DNA of 64,000 nucleotides from Helopsaltes ochotensis. Its lineage: Eukaryota; Chordata; Aves; Passeriformes; Locustellidae. Below, in pieces: positions 50,162 to 61,800 of this stretch; position 1 is the first letter of the stretch, and every line of letters starts with the position of its first letter. The position numbers and the translations under genes are program-made. The notes beneath the pieces are model-generated. The model made no database searches and was not told the DNA's origin. It saw nothing but the letters and a program-made list of their open reading frames with translations. The stretch is from positions 2,177,679 to 2,241,678 of the forward strand of contig VXBM01000022.1 in NCBI GenBank assembly GCA_013400155.1, written 5' to 3'.

Positions 50162-52059
50162 GTAAGTTCAAATATGCGTTTGTATTTTTTCTAGGTGATA
50201 CGCACAGAAGAAATACATTTATATCAACCTCCTAAAATTTAGGAAACACTGTAATTAAATTGATAGGCATGAGCTTCATACATGCCCTTACACAATCCTT
50301 TATCCAAAGATTAAATACTGTGCATTTTTTCTGCCAACCCATGCTGAAATCATTGTACAGGGTGATGGCACTCACTAGCAGCTCCCTTGTGCTTTTCTGT
50401 TGATGTTTAAAGAATGACGGTTTAGGTTCTGCAGATTTTTTATTGCATGCTATTCAAACTGTTTTTGAAAAAAAGATTATCAGTTCCCCCGTGGACTTAC
50501 TTGTGAATGACTTAGTAGCATAGAGGAAAACACTGATTTAACCTCATAGCAGTCTAGTAAGTAGCAGACTTCATGTCTTATAGGGAAACTGTGGAAAGCC
50601 CAGAAGACTAGGTGGACATTTCATTTTTGTTGTTGTTGCTTTTTAGTAAACATTGGTCTATGCAGCATTGCAGCTCTTCATGTTCATATCACAGCTGCTG
50701 GAGCTCTAGCTCTTTGAACCCAAAGACACCAGAGTTCCAGACACACAGAGGAAGAAGCACCAAGGGGCATACTTTGTTTAGTTCAAATTAACTGGGTTTT
50801 CCTTGTATTGCATAAAAACTTGGTGAGAAAACAGGAATACAATCCAGTTCTCTAGAGCAGCATTCATCAGCCTGCACAGTGCCACTCCTCCTCTTACTGC
50901 AGTCCCTGGCTTACTCAGTAGCCACTTTCCAAGTTCTGCATCAAGTGAATCAGGGAACCTAGAGCTGTCAGTTTCCTATTGTGTTACTACACAGTCCTTA
51001 TTCATCCTCAGAAAAGTGTCATTCTATGCACTGGGTTATGGGAATTTATGAAAGGAATATTACATAATGATTTAATTAGAAATGAGGTCATAACCTGCAT
51101 GGATCAAATAGCTGACTTAAGTGAAACCTATGTAGCCTTAATTTTGATGTTTCTTAATTCTTTTGCCAGGTTGATATTGTAGCCTTTAAATTGTTCTCAG
51201 TTGCTAGCTCTTACTATCTCTGATGTTCTTTGAACAAACATTTTAAGGCTTGAAACATCCACAGTTTTGGAAAAGACAGATGGACATTATTTGAGCTACT
51301 GTTGTATAAATGCCTGCCAGTATGGACACTGGAGCCTATATCCACAGTGCTTATTTCTCTTTCTCATGGATTCTTTTAAGGAATTGACTGGTCTTCTGCC
51401 TCATTTGCTTACTGGATTGTCTTATCTTCTGCATGCTCAGTTTTAGCTTTTAATTGCTCCTACTTCCTACCAGAGGCTCCTTGTTCAGCCAGTACCACTC
51501 ATTCTCAGTTCCAGTCTTCTGCTTTTGCTAACTACCTACCCAAATCTTCTCAGGACAGTGATGGTCAAGATACATCATCATCCACTTCACAACTTACGTC
51601 TTAACATCTCTTCCATTTACCTTTTTCTCTGTGGCTTCTGCCTCCTCTTGATTTGTCATTCTCTGTTGCATTGCCTGGGTGCCAAGAAGGAGAACAGTAA
51701 GAGCTCAAACAGACAGAGGCTTCTCGCTGTCAGCCCCAGTACTTGGGCCCAAATCATCACACAGAACCATAGCAAAGGGATGGTGCATGTTCACTGGAGT
51801 ACTGAGACCTGTACTTGTTGAGTAATGAATCTTTGGATGGTATAGGCAAAAAAAATGCAGAAGTTCACAATGATTATGTGCTAATTCCTTTCTTCTAACA
51901 TCTTATAATTTAGGAAATTAAGACAAATTTAAATGAGGCTCATAATAGACCATTGGATTGGTACTAACATGATCATCCTGCCAGATATCAGACTCCTGCA
52001 GTGGACTGTGGCAGAGGCGAGGCTATTTAAAAAAAAGACAGATTTTTTTTTTTTTAATA

Positions 52060-52102
52060 ATTATCACTAATGTTGCTGGTTACAAGCAACATTAGTGATA
52101 AT
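52060..52102. repeat. Perfect 18-bp inverted repeat (hairpin)
   Basis: attatcactaatgttgct (52060-52077) and agcaacattagtgataat (52085-52102) are exact reverse complements with the 7-base loop ggttaca. It follows a run of Ts (52042-52055). The arms are too short for a typical pre-miRNA, there is no target duplication or transposase, and I recognise no repeat family. A template-switch event or a fold-back element remnant could produce it. Confidence 0.95.
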
Positions 52103-54679
52103 CACTCCTACCAGTCCAGTTTGGAATATTTTCAGCTCTTTTTGGAATCAAATCATTCTAAGCAAAGATCAAAATGTCCCAGGCCCTTGAGTACTGCCAT
52201 TCAGTAGCAGTAATGACTCTGGGAGAGATCTTGGTTGTACTTAGTCTGATTGAAGAAACTGGCAGTTAAAGTGGTAACATCAATAGTAGCAGCTCCTTAT
52301 ATTTCAGTAATTCCTGTGACATTGGGAGAGATTCCTATGTTCTTTATTTTGCCATGTTAAAAAACAAGTAGAAATGCTGGTTTTTATTCCCCAGGCATCA
52401 CAGTATGTTGGCACCTGCTAGTCTTCAATGTAGTTATGAGGTAATAGTCCTGGGAAATAGCAGAAATGTGACAGCCCAGGGCATTAAGCCTATATTCTTG
52501 AATCTCAAGACTAAACTCCAGTGCAAGCTCTACTTTGGCGTATTAAAAGCACTTATCCCTGATTTTAAACATTACCATGGTAGCACTTTATGTCATAGAA
52601 GTTGATAAAACTTGAAAGTGTGTTTCATTTTCTCAAAAGCATCTGATAGAATCAGAACAAATGACACTTTAAAAAATAAAGCTCTTGCTTTGGCTGTTTG
52701 AACACAGGCAGTTTCAACTCACATTTTGGTATGGTGTGTGTATGCACTAGGTTTGCAAAAGGACTCAGCAAACACAGGCTTAGCCAGTATAACCCTTACA
52801 GTTCATGAGTCTCAGAAGGCTTGTCTCAGGGAGTCTCAGCTCATTTTAGAACTCATCAGCTTCATGTGTTGTAAGATTTATTGGAATATAAAACACTGAA
52901 CTCATTTATACTTTCCTATCTGCTGTTTCTGTTGGTCCCACTCCACTCCTTTTTTTTGACTAAGACCAAACCTGATTTATTGTATTTTGATAACATATGA
53001 ACAAATTATTTCCTTGAGCAGTCTGCTCCCACCCTGGGCTAAAATGTTGGACCACATCATGTGAAACCTCAGCCTCTGCAAGCAGATGCACTGCTTTACC
53101 AAAAGCCATGTGTTAAATTGTGTTTATATTATGTACCTGGCAACAGAGCTGGTGTCCATACTCATTATTCATGGAAAAAGGTTCTCATTAGTGGAACACT
53201 GTTGCTGAGCTACATCATTATGGTTTCAGAGTTCAGTGTCTGTCAATAGAGTGAGGATGACCTAAATACTGTTGAATTCTGAAAATATGTTTGGCTCTGA
53301 TTTAACACATATCCATGTTATTTACAGCAGAAGTAGTTATGGCTGAGGGAGTTGGTCTGCTTGTAGTGATGCTTAGAGCAACTGATTTATTAATTTCCAT
53401 GGGCAGCCAGTTGCTTTGATAGATATTAAGTGATAACCTGGGCACTGTGTGAAAACACTGACTTTTCTTGCAATTTAAAGTTAGGTTTAGAAAGAATGGA
53501 TGTTTTCTACTACATTTTTTGGGAAAATGTGATCGTTGTTCTAATGGGACATTAAATCTTTTTGATAGTGTTTTCCCCCTGATGTTCAGCTCATACTTTT
53601 CTTTAATGATTTCCATCATATTACTCTTGTTTTTAACCATTTGTATCCATTCAATTTAACCATTTAATTCACTTTGTTTCCTAATGTTTGTGTCTTTATA
53701 GATGACTGCATCTCTCTTCTGTCATCACTGATCCAGCCTGCACATACTTATTTGCTAGAGTGCTTTCAATCTATAAGCAGTTCTTCCTACCACCTGAGCA
53801 AAATAGGGAATAATTTGTAATTAGAGCCTTACATTTTTGCATTTATTAATGACTAAAACAATTGCAACATGCCTGTCTCTTCATGTTTAGAGCCTTCTGC
53901 TGACTTGGTAAGGAATGTTGCATCATTCCATATCCAGATTCATATTTTTTTGGTTTAGTTGCTATTGATAAGAGCAATAGATCCTACGACCATTTTAGAT
54001 GATATATGGCACACACTGCATATCCATAGCATCTTTCCATCAGTTCAGTCTCATAAGCAGCTGCTTAAGAAGCAAATGAATAGTAAGAATTCAGTTTCCC
54101 AACCCTCCCCATACATGTCTGGGGCTTATTGGAAGAAAAAAAAATAAATGCTATAAATTAAGTCTAGATTTTTGTATTCTGTTTAACAATACAAGCAGTA
54201 AGAAAGAGGGAGAGCCTTTTCTAGATTGACAGATCAGTTTCTATTAGGCAAAAATGTCCTGATGGATTTGACAACAGAATAGCAGTCATATCTTTCAGCA
54301 CATTGTGGGAGCTCCACAAGTAATCACAGGAGGGTGGGAAACAGTGTATGTGAAGATATTTTGCCAGATGGCTCACAGAGCTGGACACAGTCATTTATTA
54401 AAACTTTGCTTTGGTTCCTGACAGAGTACATATCTCCTAGGGCTAGTTTGGACACGATTCCCTTGCTAAATTCAAGTTGTTACCAGACATAATTGTTTAT
54501 GCCTCTCTCTAAAATATGAGGGTGCAGTTTTGGAGCTGAAGCCAAAATTATATGAGGATTTTAAAGTGTTGTCGTCATAGACCAGCATATAGCAGGACCA
54601 GATACTTATGGTCTAAGACGTAGCAAACAAAAAGAAAAACGTTTTTGAAAGCAAGCAGGTATGGACCTGTTAAGGCTGT

Positions 54680-54743
54680 CTCAGTTGGACTAGATGATGT
54701 CCAGAGCTCACTTCCAACTCCAACCACTCTGTGATTCTATGAT
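54680..54743 (+). mobile_element. CR1 LINE 3' tail fragment, sense
   Basis: A 64-bp CR1 end: ctcagttggactagatgatg, cacttccaactccaaccact and ctgtgattctatgat. Only the last part of the element is present, in the + direction. Confidence 0.88.
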
Positions 54744-54844
54744 GAGCATGAACATTTGTATCTATTTGTTCCATTGCGAGGGGTCTATAAGCATTATCCT
54801 CAAACAAGTGCTGTTTGCTCTCTAGAAGCACAGTACTGGAAGAG

Positions 54845-55290
54845 GCCTCCTGGGTGAATCAGGGCCCCTGCTGTTGCATTCCCTGCATGATACTGCCTCT
54901 TCCATGAGCTGAGCAAGCTCCATCCTAGAATTAGTTGGTTTTTGTGTCCCACTGTTCTACGTGAAAATCTTGCTCAAGTGTTCATTTCACAGAAATTTTC
55001 TTCTAATCTACGGCCTAAATTTAATTCTGAACACTTTATTCTTGTGCCAGTGTTGTCCCTTACCTAAGCAACCCTTCTTCTCTCCTGGTGTTCCATGCAT
55101 AGGAAACAGTTGAATCTTCTCAGTCTTTCTTTTATTTGCTTTGATATAAAAGCAATCCTTCTGTTTGCTTTTGTTGTTGACCATGGGTGATCAGATTTGA
55201 ACACAACATTCTTTGAGAAACCCCATTTCTTCTGCAGGAAAGACTCACATGGTGTATCTAAGCCTTAGCTCATCTCACCACATTTTGCTT
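54845..55290 (-). mobile_element. Old CR1-like LINE fragment, antisense
   Basis: Diverged reverse-complement CR1 words in the expected order: ttcttctaatctacggccta, cttattcttgtgccagtgtt, cttctcctggtgttccatgc-type blocks, then atttgaacacaacattcttt. The match is weaker than in the other copies, so this is an old insertion and the ends are approximate. Confidence 0.65.
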
Positions 55291-56262
55291 CCTTGCAGAT
55301 GCCAGCCGTTTGTTGTGAATTATCTTGCAACCTATATGCACAGATGTCTCCAGCTCAGGAACACTGTCTCCTAGAAGATGGTGTTTTGTAATACTGTGTT
55401 TTGTTTTAATATATTTAAAAGACATTTCTGTTTACTGGAAATAACTTTTAACTCCTGATGTTAAGGAAAACTTGGTATAAAGGGGATTATTGGATGTGTT
55501 CAGAAATATTTTCTGTTCCTGTCATTGAAGATCTGCTCATGCCTTTGTCTGTAGCTGTCTTCTGTTAGTGGAGTAATCAACATATCTGTCATCCAAACTG
55601 CTCTGCATGCTGTTGATTTTAATTACTTTAGTCTCTACAATTACATACTCCAGTGACATTATAGTTGCAATATATTGTACAGAAGCCTCCAGCAGGATCT
55701 GTACATCTCATACTTGAAGTGCAAGTGCATAAAAAGATAATAGGATTTAACAGGTGGCCTTTTCAAAGTGCTTCAGTCATTCTGGCAATGTTTTCTGTCT
55801 CACAGAATACCATTGTGCCTGGTTGCTTGGTTATTAATAAGTGGAGGATGGTGACTGCTGAGATATGACTTGCTTATCCTATTGAACTCCCTTCTGGAGC
55901 CCTATCTTGCAAGGCACATGAGTTCAGTGAATAACAAGTGTCTGCTAATCCTAAAGTAACCAAGTTATCATGGTAATTTTGTCTTTCTAATCAAGTTTAA
56001 TGACAAACCAAGATAGTTTCTTAGAGCAACAGTCAAGTTAGCTGCTCCTCACTTCTGCAGTGGACCTACTTCAGTGCCTTGTGTTTGCTGTGCTGTGTTT
56101 TCTGTTTGCTGTAGGAAGGTGTTGGTGCGTACAGAAGGGTTTGCAGAATCCAATCTTTAGTGCGTTTGGTTTGTTGTGATTTGGGTTTTCTTTTCATGTA
56201 GCTGTAATCTTTACATTTTTAATGCTGGAATATTTCAGTCTCAATATGTGACTGCTGGGTAG

Positions 56263-56365
56263 ATTACAGAATCACAGAATAAGCAGAGTTGGAAGGGACC
56301 CACAAGGATCATTGAGTCCGACTCCTAACCTTGCACAGGGCATCTCCAAGGGTCACACCGGGAGA
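56263..56365 (-). mobile_element. CR1 LINE 3' tail fragment, antisense
   Basis: Begins ttacagaatcacagaat (the reversed CR1 tail) and continues agttggaagggacccacaag, gatcattgagtccgactcct and catctccaagggtcacaccg. It shares the distinctive gggacccacaaggatcat with the copy at 63048-63258, so both are from the same CR1 subfamily. Confidence 0.92.
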
Positions 56366-57140
56366 TTAAAAATGTGGAAGTCAATTCTCTGTAACAGTGA
56401 GAACAAATATATCACTCAAGTCTGTTAAGTAGCATTTCTCTCTACCTTTTGAATACATTGTGCCAATTTGCTGGTAGAAAACGTATAAATTAACTAATGG
56501 GTTAAGTCAGGTTTATGATTCTTGTGTGTCTCTGGAACAGGATAAAATGGCCAGAGTGTCTGGTGAATGTTTTGGTCCAATACTTTCTTAAGAGGCAAAA
56601 TATCTTGTTTTACTGTTGATCTTTAACTTCAATCAATCTACTGGTTGGTTGCTTGCAAGTCAAATCCATTATTACTTGAACAGCTGTCTTAACTTGTATG
56701 GCTGCCACATATTCATATTAGACAACTGCTTCTCAGTGAAAACATGAGGAGTGAGCTAGCCCTCAGCTATTACTTAGATATTTTGTGAACTGTGGAAAAA
56801 TTCAGGTATTTCAAGTTATCTATACATTTATGTAGGGAGTAATTAATTCTTTCATTATGGCTCTATCGTGCCACTCTTTGAATTAGTTCTCCAATGAAAC
56901 CAGTTCCTGTTAAAATAGCAGTTCCAGAGGTCATTAACACACATTTTAAAGCCTGCATATCAGGTGGAAATACAAAAATCCATGTGACATGGCGGCATAA
57001 GTCTCAAGATGAAAAAGTATTCTGAGTTCACATACTAATTTTTTGTATGTTATGCTTACTCTTAAGTATCAATCAAAAACTTTTCTTTCTGCACACTTTT
57101 AAGTTTCCAAATGTTTACTTTTTTCCTTTCTTTTCAACAG

Positions 57141-57213
57141 ATATAAGTTTACCAAAATCAGCAACAATATGTTACACAGCTGCATTGCTCAAAGCCAGAG
57201 CTGTCTCTGACAA
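57141..57213 (+). CDS. ST7: ST7 coding exon I (about residues 337-360)
   Basis: The 73-nt exon lies between tttcttttcaacag and gtaagt. AT completes the split aspartate codon; AA at the end starts a lysine codon. It encodes [20 protein letters not shown] and [23 protein letters not shown] is the ST7 version (I recall [18 protein letters not shown] in ST7L). The alanine-rich helix [12 protein letters not shown] fits the TPR-like region. Confidence 0.96.
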
Positions 57214-58769
57214 GTAAGTGCTTAAGAACCACTGTCTAGCAGAATTCCTGATTTCATGTAAGATTTTTCTTAGCTGAGCCCACACCCTAACAATCTGCTG
57301 ATCTAGCAGGAAAATTAAGACCTGCGGTAAATTGATAAAATTACTTTATATATAAAAAATTTGTAGTGATAAAACATTGCACTTGAGATGCTAAGGAAGA
57401 AGAAGAGAAATAGCATAAATTCGGTTCTTGTTTCAGTTTTATATATACTGTCTGGGTGAGCTTTGGCTTCCTAGATAGTATAGTGAAGATGCAACTGAAA
57501 AGGGTTGTGTGGCTGAACCTTTTCAACTTTGTGTAAACCTGACCACAAAAAGGTAATAACTAAATGTGGATGCACTGGTAACAATGTCATTTTACAAGTG
57601 CTGTCTGCAGACTGCTCATCTTATTAAATAGCGGCAGGTGGATTTAGCATTATTACGTCAGGGAATCTGAGAGGTAGATGATGCTCATATTTTGAGAGAC
57701 ACAAATATCTGTTCATTCCTTTTATGTTTTTCTCTTGGGTCTTAACCTTCCAAGGTGCTGAGCACACCTATTTGATGCCTGTGGACTCAAGAGCGCTGGC
57801 CCACTTTGAAAGGGTGCTTAGCTCCTTGTGAGATGGAGCTCAAAAATCCCCATTCTACTTTCAGATGCCTTCACACAAATCTCAGGCAGAGTTGTGTCTG
57901 TGCACCTGAGGGTCGAATGCCCCCTAAAGTTGAAAAGCAAGTGGAGTGGAAAGCCATTTTCTTGACTGACATCCTGACAGTTTTTGCTTTTAAAGTGTAT
58001 GTACACATCAAGATCTAAGTAATTTTCTTTCATTCTTTTTATCCTGTAGATCGCCAGTACCTACTGCAACATCTTTCCTCCCTACACAGCGACTCCAGCT
58101 TGGGAGGGCAGGGCTAAGGTTGTCACAGCTTTCCCTGTGGTGTCTGCCTGCCAAGTACAGCTCTGGAGTTAGCCGTGGGGTGTGAGGTGAGAAAGAGATT
58201 GCATGGTCTGGTTTTTTATTCATTGGGGCAGATGATTTGCCCACAGTTTGGGCATGCTACCCTCAATGGTGCTGCAGCCAGTAGACCACCTGCTACTGCT
58301 GCTGCATCGTGCTTCCATCTCAACCTGACCCAGGGGCATTGGGTTGGGAACCTTCCCAAAATTTCCCCAAACCTGTTTTTAATAGAAACCCTCCAACAAC
58401 AATTTGGCATTGGTTTTTTTGGGTTTTTTTGTCTTGTTATTTTTTCTTTTATTTTCTTTTTTTTCTGCAATTTCAGCCTTAAATATGCCCCTAGCAAGGT
58501 ACCTAGAGCAAATTTAGATTAGTGACAGAGAAGGGACAGTTTGAACTGACTTTCTGCCATGATTAGATACAAACATGCTTTCCGCTTCTGCTGGGATTTT
58601 TATTGGCCTTGATGTAATAGATCACTCAGAGTTTCCACTTGCTATGGAAGTTTGGAGAGCATAGGAATATTACTCAGTTTGGTTACATGGGCCCATGTTC
58701 TAGATTCCTTTTCTGACTTTTTCTCACTAGAATTTCTGACCTAATGTGTTTGTTTCTTTGCTTTTGTAG
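57214..58769 (+). other. ST7 intron I-J (1,556 bp)
   Basis: Donor gtaagt, acceptor tttgtttctttgcttttgtag. It contains a candidate alternative exon at 58050-58186, described separately, and T-rich low-complexity sequence at 58412-58463. No transposable element was recognised. Confidence 0.82.
58050..58186 (+). other. ST7: Candidate alternative (stop-containing) ST7 exon
   Basis: A 137-nt interval preceded by a strong acceptor (tttctttcattctttttatcctgtag) and followed by a good donor (GAG then gtgaga). Its first base completes the AA-split codon of exon I to lysine, and the frame then stays open for 44 codons (starting SPVPTATSFLPTQRLQL) until TGA at 58183-58185, just before the donor. Inclusion would truncate ST7 after about residue 404 and, with exons downstream, would be expected to trigger nonsense-mediated decay; skipping gives the normal I-J junction. 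The chance of a 44-codon open frame is not small, so this rests mainly on the splice signals. No transcript evidence is available. Confidence 0.35.
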
Positions 58770-58872
58770 ATTTTCTCCAGAGGCTGCCTCAAGGCGAGGG
58801 CTGAGTACTGCGGAGATGAATGCAGTAGAAGCTATTCACAGAGCAGTAGAATTTAATCCACATGTGCCAAAA
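58770..58872 (+). CDS. ST7: ST7 coding exon J (about residues 361-395)
   Basis: The 103-nt exon follows ctttgcttttgtag and precedes gtgagt. A completes the lysine codon split from exon I, and the exon ends on a codon boundary at AAA. It encodes [20 protein letters not shown] and [14 protein letters not shown]. The helix [17 protein letters not shown] is a further TPR-like segment. Ala in SPEAAS and Met in TAEMN are ST7 forms (I recall SPETAS and TAEIN in ST7L). The next exon (expected to begin with YLLEMKSL) is not present before the right-hand gap. Confidence 0.97.
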
Positions 58873-61800
58873 GTGAGTATTGAAAAAACATTGTCATAGC
58901 CCTAACACTGCTGATATTATAACTCCTGATTTTTGTGTTAGAATAATGAACGGCGGTGTGGAAAAGAGAGCAAACAATGGAAAAGCAAAAAACCTGATAG
59001 TATGCACAGTTTTTCCGTTTGCAGTGTCACATTCAGGACTGTGCAACTGGAAATTTTAGCTGACGTGGATTTCACCAAATGCTGTGCTGCAGGCACATCA
59101 TGCATAAAGATAGATTATTATTTGCAAAATAGTCATTAAAGATCTTCTAGATCAAGGTAGCATATTTTATTAGTTTTGATGATTATATGTAAGAAATTTT
59201 TTTGGCATGCTGTACAAAAGAACCTATCTTTGGAGTTCTCATGGTGTGTTTCACATAAGTTGCATTAGTAATTCCTTATGTAGCAACCTATCATTAAGTT
59301 CTGAGAACGCAAAGCTCAGAGATGAGGAAATGCTGAGAACTGCAAAGTAAAAAAAATGGGTTTGTGTTCTAATTCCCATACCTGCTCTCTGGGGTTTGTA
59401 TCTCAATGGGAAGAATGTTGCTGAGAGGTTGCTGAAGGCTAAAGGCAGATATTTTTTTTTGGCAATTCGACCTTTTTGGCCTCTGAACTTTACCCCACAA
59501 ACCTTTGGGCTAGTACTGCCCTTTGAAAGTAAGCAGCAGAAAACTGCGATGTGTTAGTGTAGGGAGCCTATTCATTAGGTACACTTGAACACCAAGTCTG
59601 GTCAAGATAAACCCAAACCCTCTTCCCTATGTACACGTGGATTGCAGAAAGTTAATTCTTCTGCATTGTAGGAATTACATGTTTTCTCTGTGAGCTTTGT
59701 CCATTATGCCAACCACTAAATAGAATGGTCTGAAAGTTAGGCTGTTTGCTTAATAAAATCATCTAGATTTCCTGTACAGGCAGTGGAAAGAATGAACTGT
59801 CTTAGACATCTTTAGACAGACTTCTCCTCCTTAATGTTTCTATACTGACTATTAAAGGAGCAACTCTTTTCCAGTAAAAGCCTGATTATTAGACGACAAA
59901 GTTTATGTGAGGATGAGTCCATTTGTAATATTAGCTGAGCTTCTATTTTTGTGCCATTCTATAAAAGGAAAATATTTAATAGCTTAATTCCAGGCCTTCT
60001 CTGTTTACCTTCTTCCATCCCAATGGTTCTTGCAACAACACAGCCATTGGTATTTCTCTTCTGCCCAGTTGCCAGTTTAACTCTCTAGTGCAGTCCTGTT
60101 CTGGATGAACCTTTCTAAATGTTTTACTGAAGCCCAGTTAGAGAGCTTGCCAAGGAAAAATACCAGTTTAGCCTGTCATGAGCAGTCCTTGGGAACCTGC
60201 TCCATTTTCCTCACTTATCTCCATGCTATTGATAAATGTTTCCATCACAATCTCTTGTGACACTCTGCATACTAACATTCCCATATTAACACACAGTGTT
60301 TCCATCTTCTTTAAATGAATGGCTTTGCATTTATGTCTCACCAGTTACTCTGAGTGGTGATCTTACTGCTTTAGGTCAGTTTTTCTAGTCTGGCTGTTTC
60401 TAGGACTGGTTTATTCACTGTTCAGGGACAGAGATAGTTGGTACACTGGCCTCCATTTCTGTGCTTGCTCCTAATGTTCATCCTGCTGTTGTCTCCAGTC
60501 TCTGCACTGCCATGAAACTGAGACCAAGTCTTCATTTACTACCTTTTTGCTTTTTCTATTTCTGTTTCTCCTTAAGACCTTGATGTTCTTTGGTATGACC
60601 TCCTTTTCAAAATCCACTTTACTGTAAGTTGTGGCATTTGCTCCATAACCTCTGCACTTCTAGATCGTCAAGATTCCTGGTTTTCTTGTAGATCAGAACT
60701 TTCATTCATTTGTTATGACCTCCTCCTTTCTAGACAGCTTCTGGTTAGATGGCTGTTCAATAAGAGGCTGAATTTCCTCTCTCACAAATATGCCCATATG
60801 CGAAATGCAGAGTCTATATTATTTTCTCAACTTTTGATTTAAAGAAATTCCAGTCCTCTTCCTCCTTAAGTTCCTGTTGTTGACTGATTCCGTCTATTTT
60901 TCAAAGTCTGACACTCTGAAATTGAAAACCTTTGTGAAACATAAATTACCAGGATAACAAGGTAGTAATAGGAGCAGGCTCCAGAAGTTCTTAGTTCATG
61001 TGTTAACATTAAAACAGAATAGCCTAGTACAGATTAATATACAGCAGTGCTGATTTCACACTCATTCCTGCTGCTATTAGCTAAAGGATATTAAGGTGTG
61101 AAAGTTCGGTTTTGGTTATAATTTTGTGCACTGTGTGGATATTACACCTTCATTTCCTCTCACTTGTAATTGAAGTCATATCCCATTTGTTTTTAATGAA
61201 ATGGAGATAAGTTTTAGCAAGCAGCATCACAAGAAATCTAACAGGGCCACAAAACTAATGTGTGTTCAGAGCTTCTCTAGGATTTAAACGTCAATGAGTC
61301 TTTTGTTCAGAGTGAGGAAGAAATAAACTACAGATGTGACAAATTACTTAACATACGACACAAAAATTTAAGAGTTAAACAGAGAGAGTTGTATTGCCAC
61401 TGAAGCTGTAATTCCAGAGGGGTTTGTGTGTATATACTATATCATGAAGAGTACATAATTTGCGGAGTGGTTGAGGAAAAGGGATATGTATACACAGACA
61501 CATGATTTCATCAGTATTATTTATATGTGTTTTGGGCTTCCCTACTTGTATGTAACAGGACTATAAAAAACTAATGCTGATAAGTTACCACAGCTGTCTC
61601 GTGGGCGTTTCTCAGTTGTGGAATACCCTTCCTGAACTGATTTGCAGAGCTCTTTCCCTTCATTCAAACTTCTCCTGAAAAGCACCCTTGTTCTTTCTGC
61701 GATGTTTGAGACTAAAGGTATTCACTACAGAGAAAACAGATCATGGTCCATATATCTGATTGTTAAAAGTGAGTCAAAAGTATGTCCTGCACACATTTGT

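Larger units (their letters stand above)
50162..57140 (+). other. ST7 intron H-I (6,979 bp)
   Basis: Donor gtaagt, acceptor tttttcctttcttttcaacag with a strong pyrimidine tract. It contains a perfect 18-bp hairpin (52060-52102), a short sense CR1 tail (54680-54743), an old antisense CR1 (54845-55290) and a younger antisense CR1 tail (56263-56365). No exon or RNA gene was recognised. Confidence 0.82.

Noticed and set aside
52060..52102. microRNA precursor
   Set aside because: The stem is only 18 bp and perfectly paired with no longer flanking stem; a pre-miRNA stem is usually over 25 bp with some mismatches.
16364..58872. Assignment to ST7L instead of ST7
   Set aside because: Discriminating residues in exons B, C, H, I and J match ST7; only single conservative positions (TTIVEAE, CARK, CDTD) agree with ST7L.
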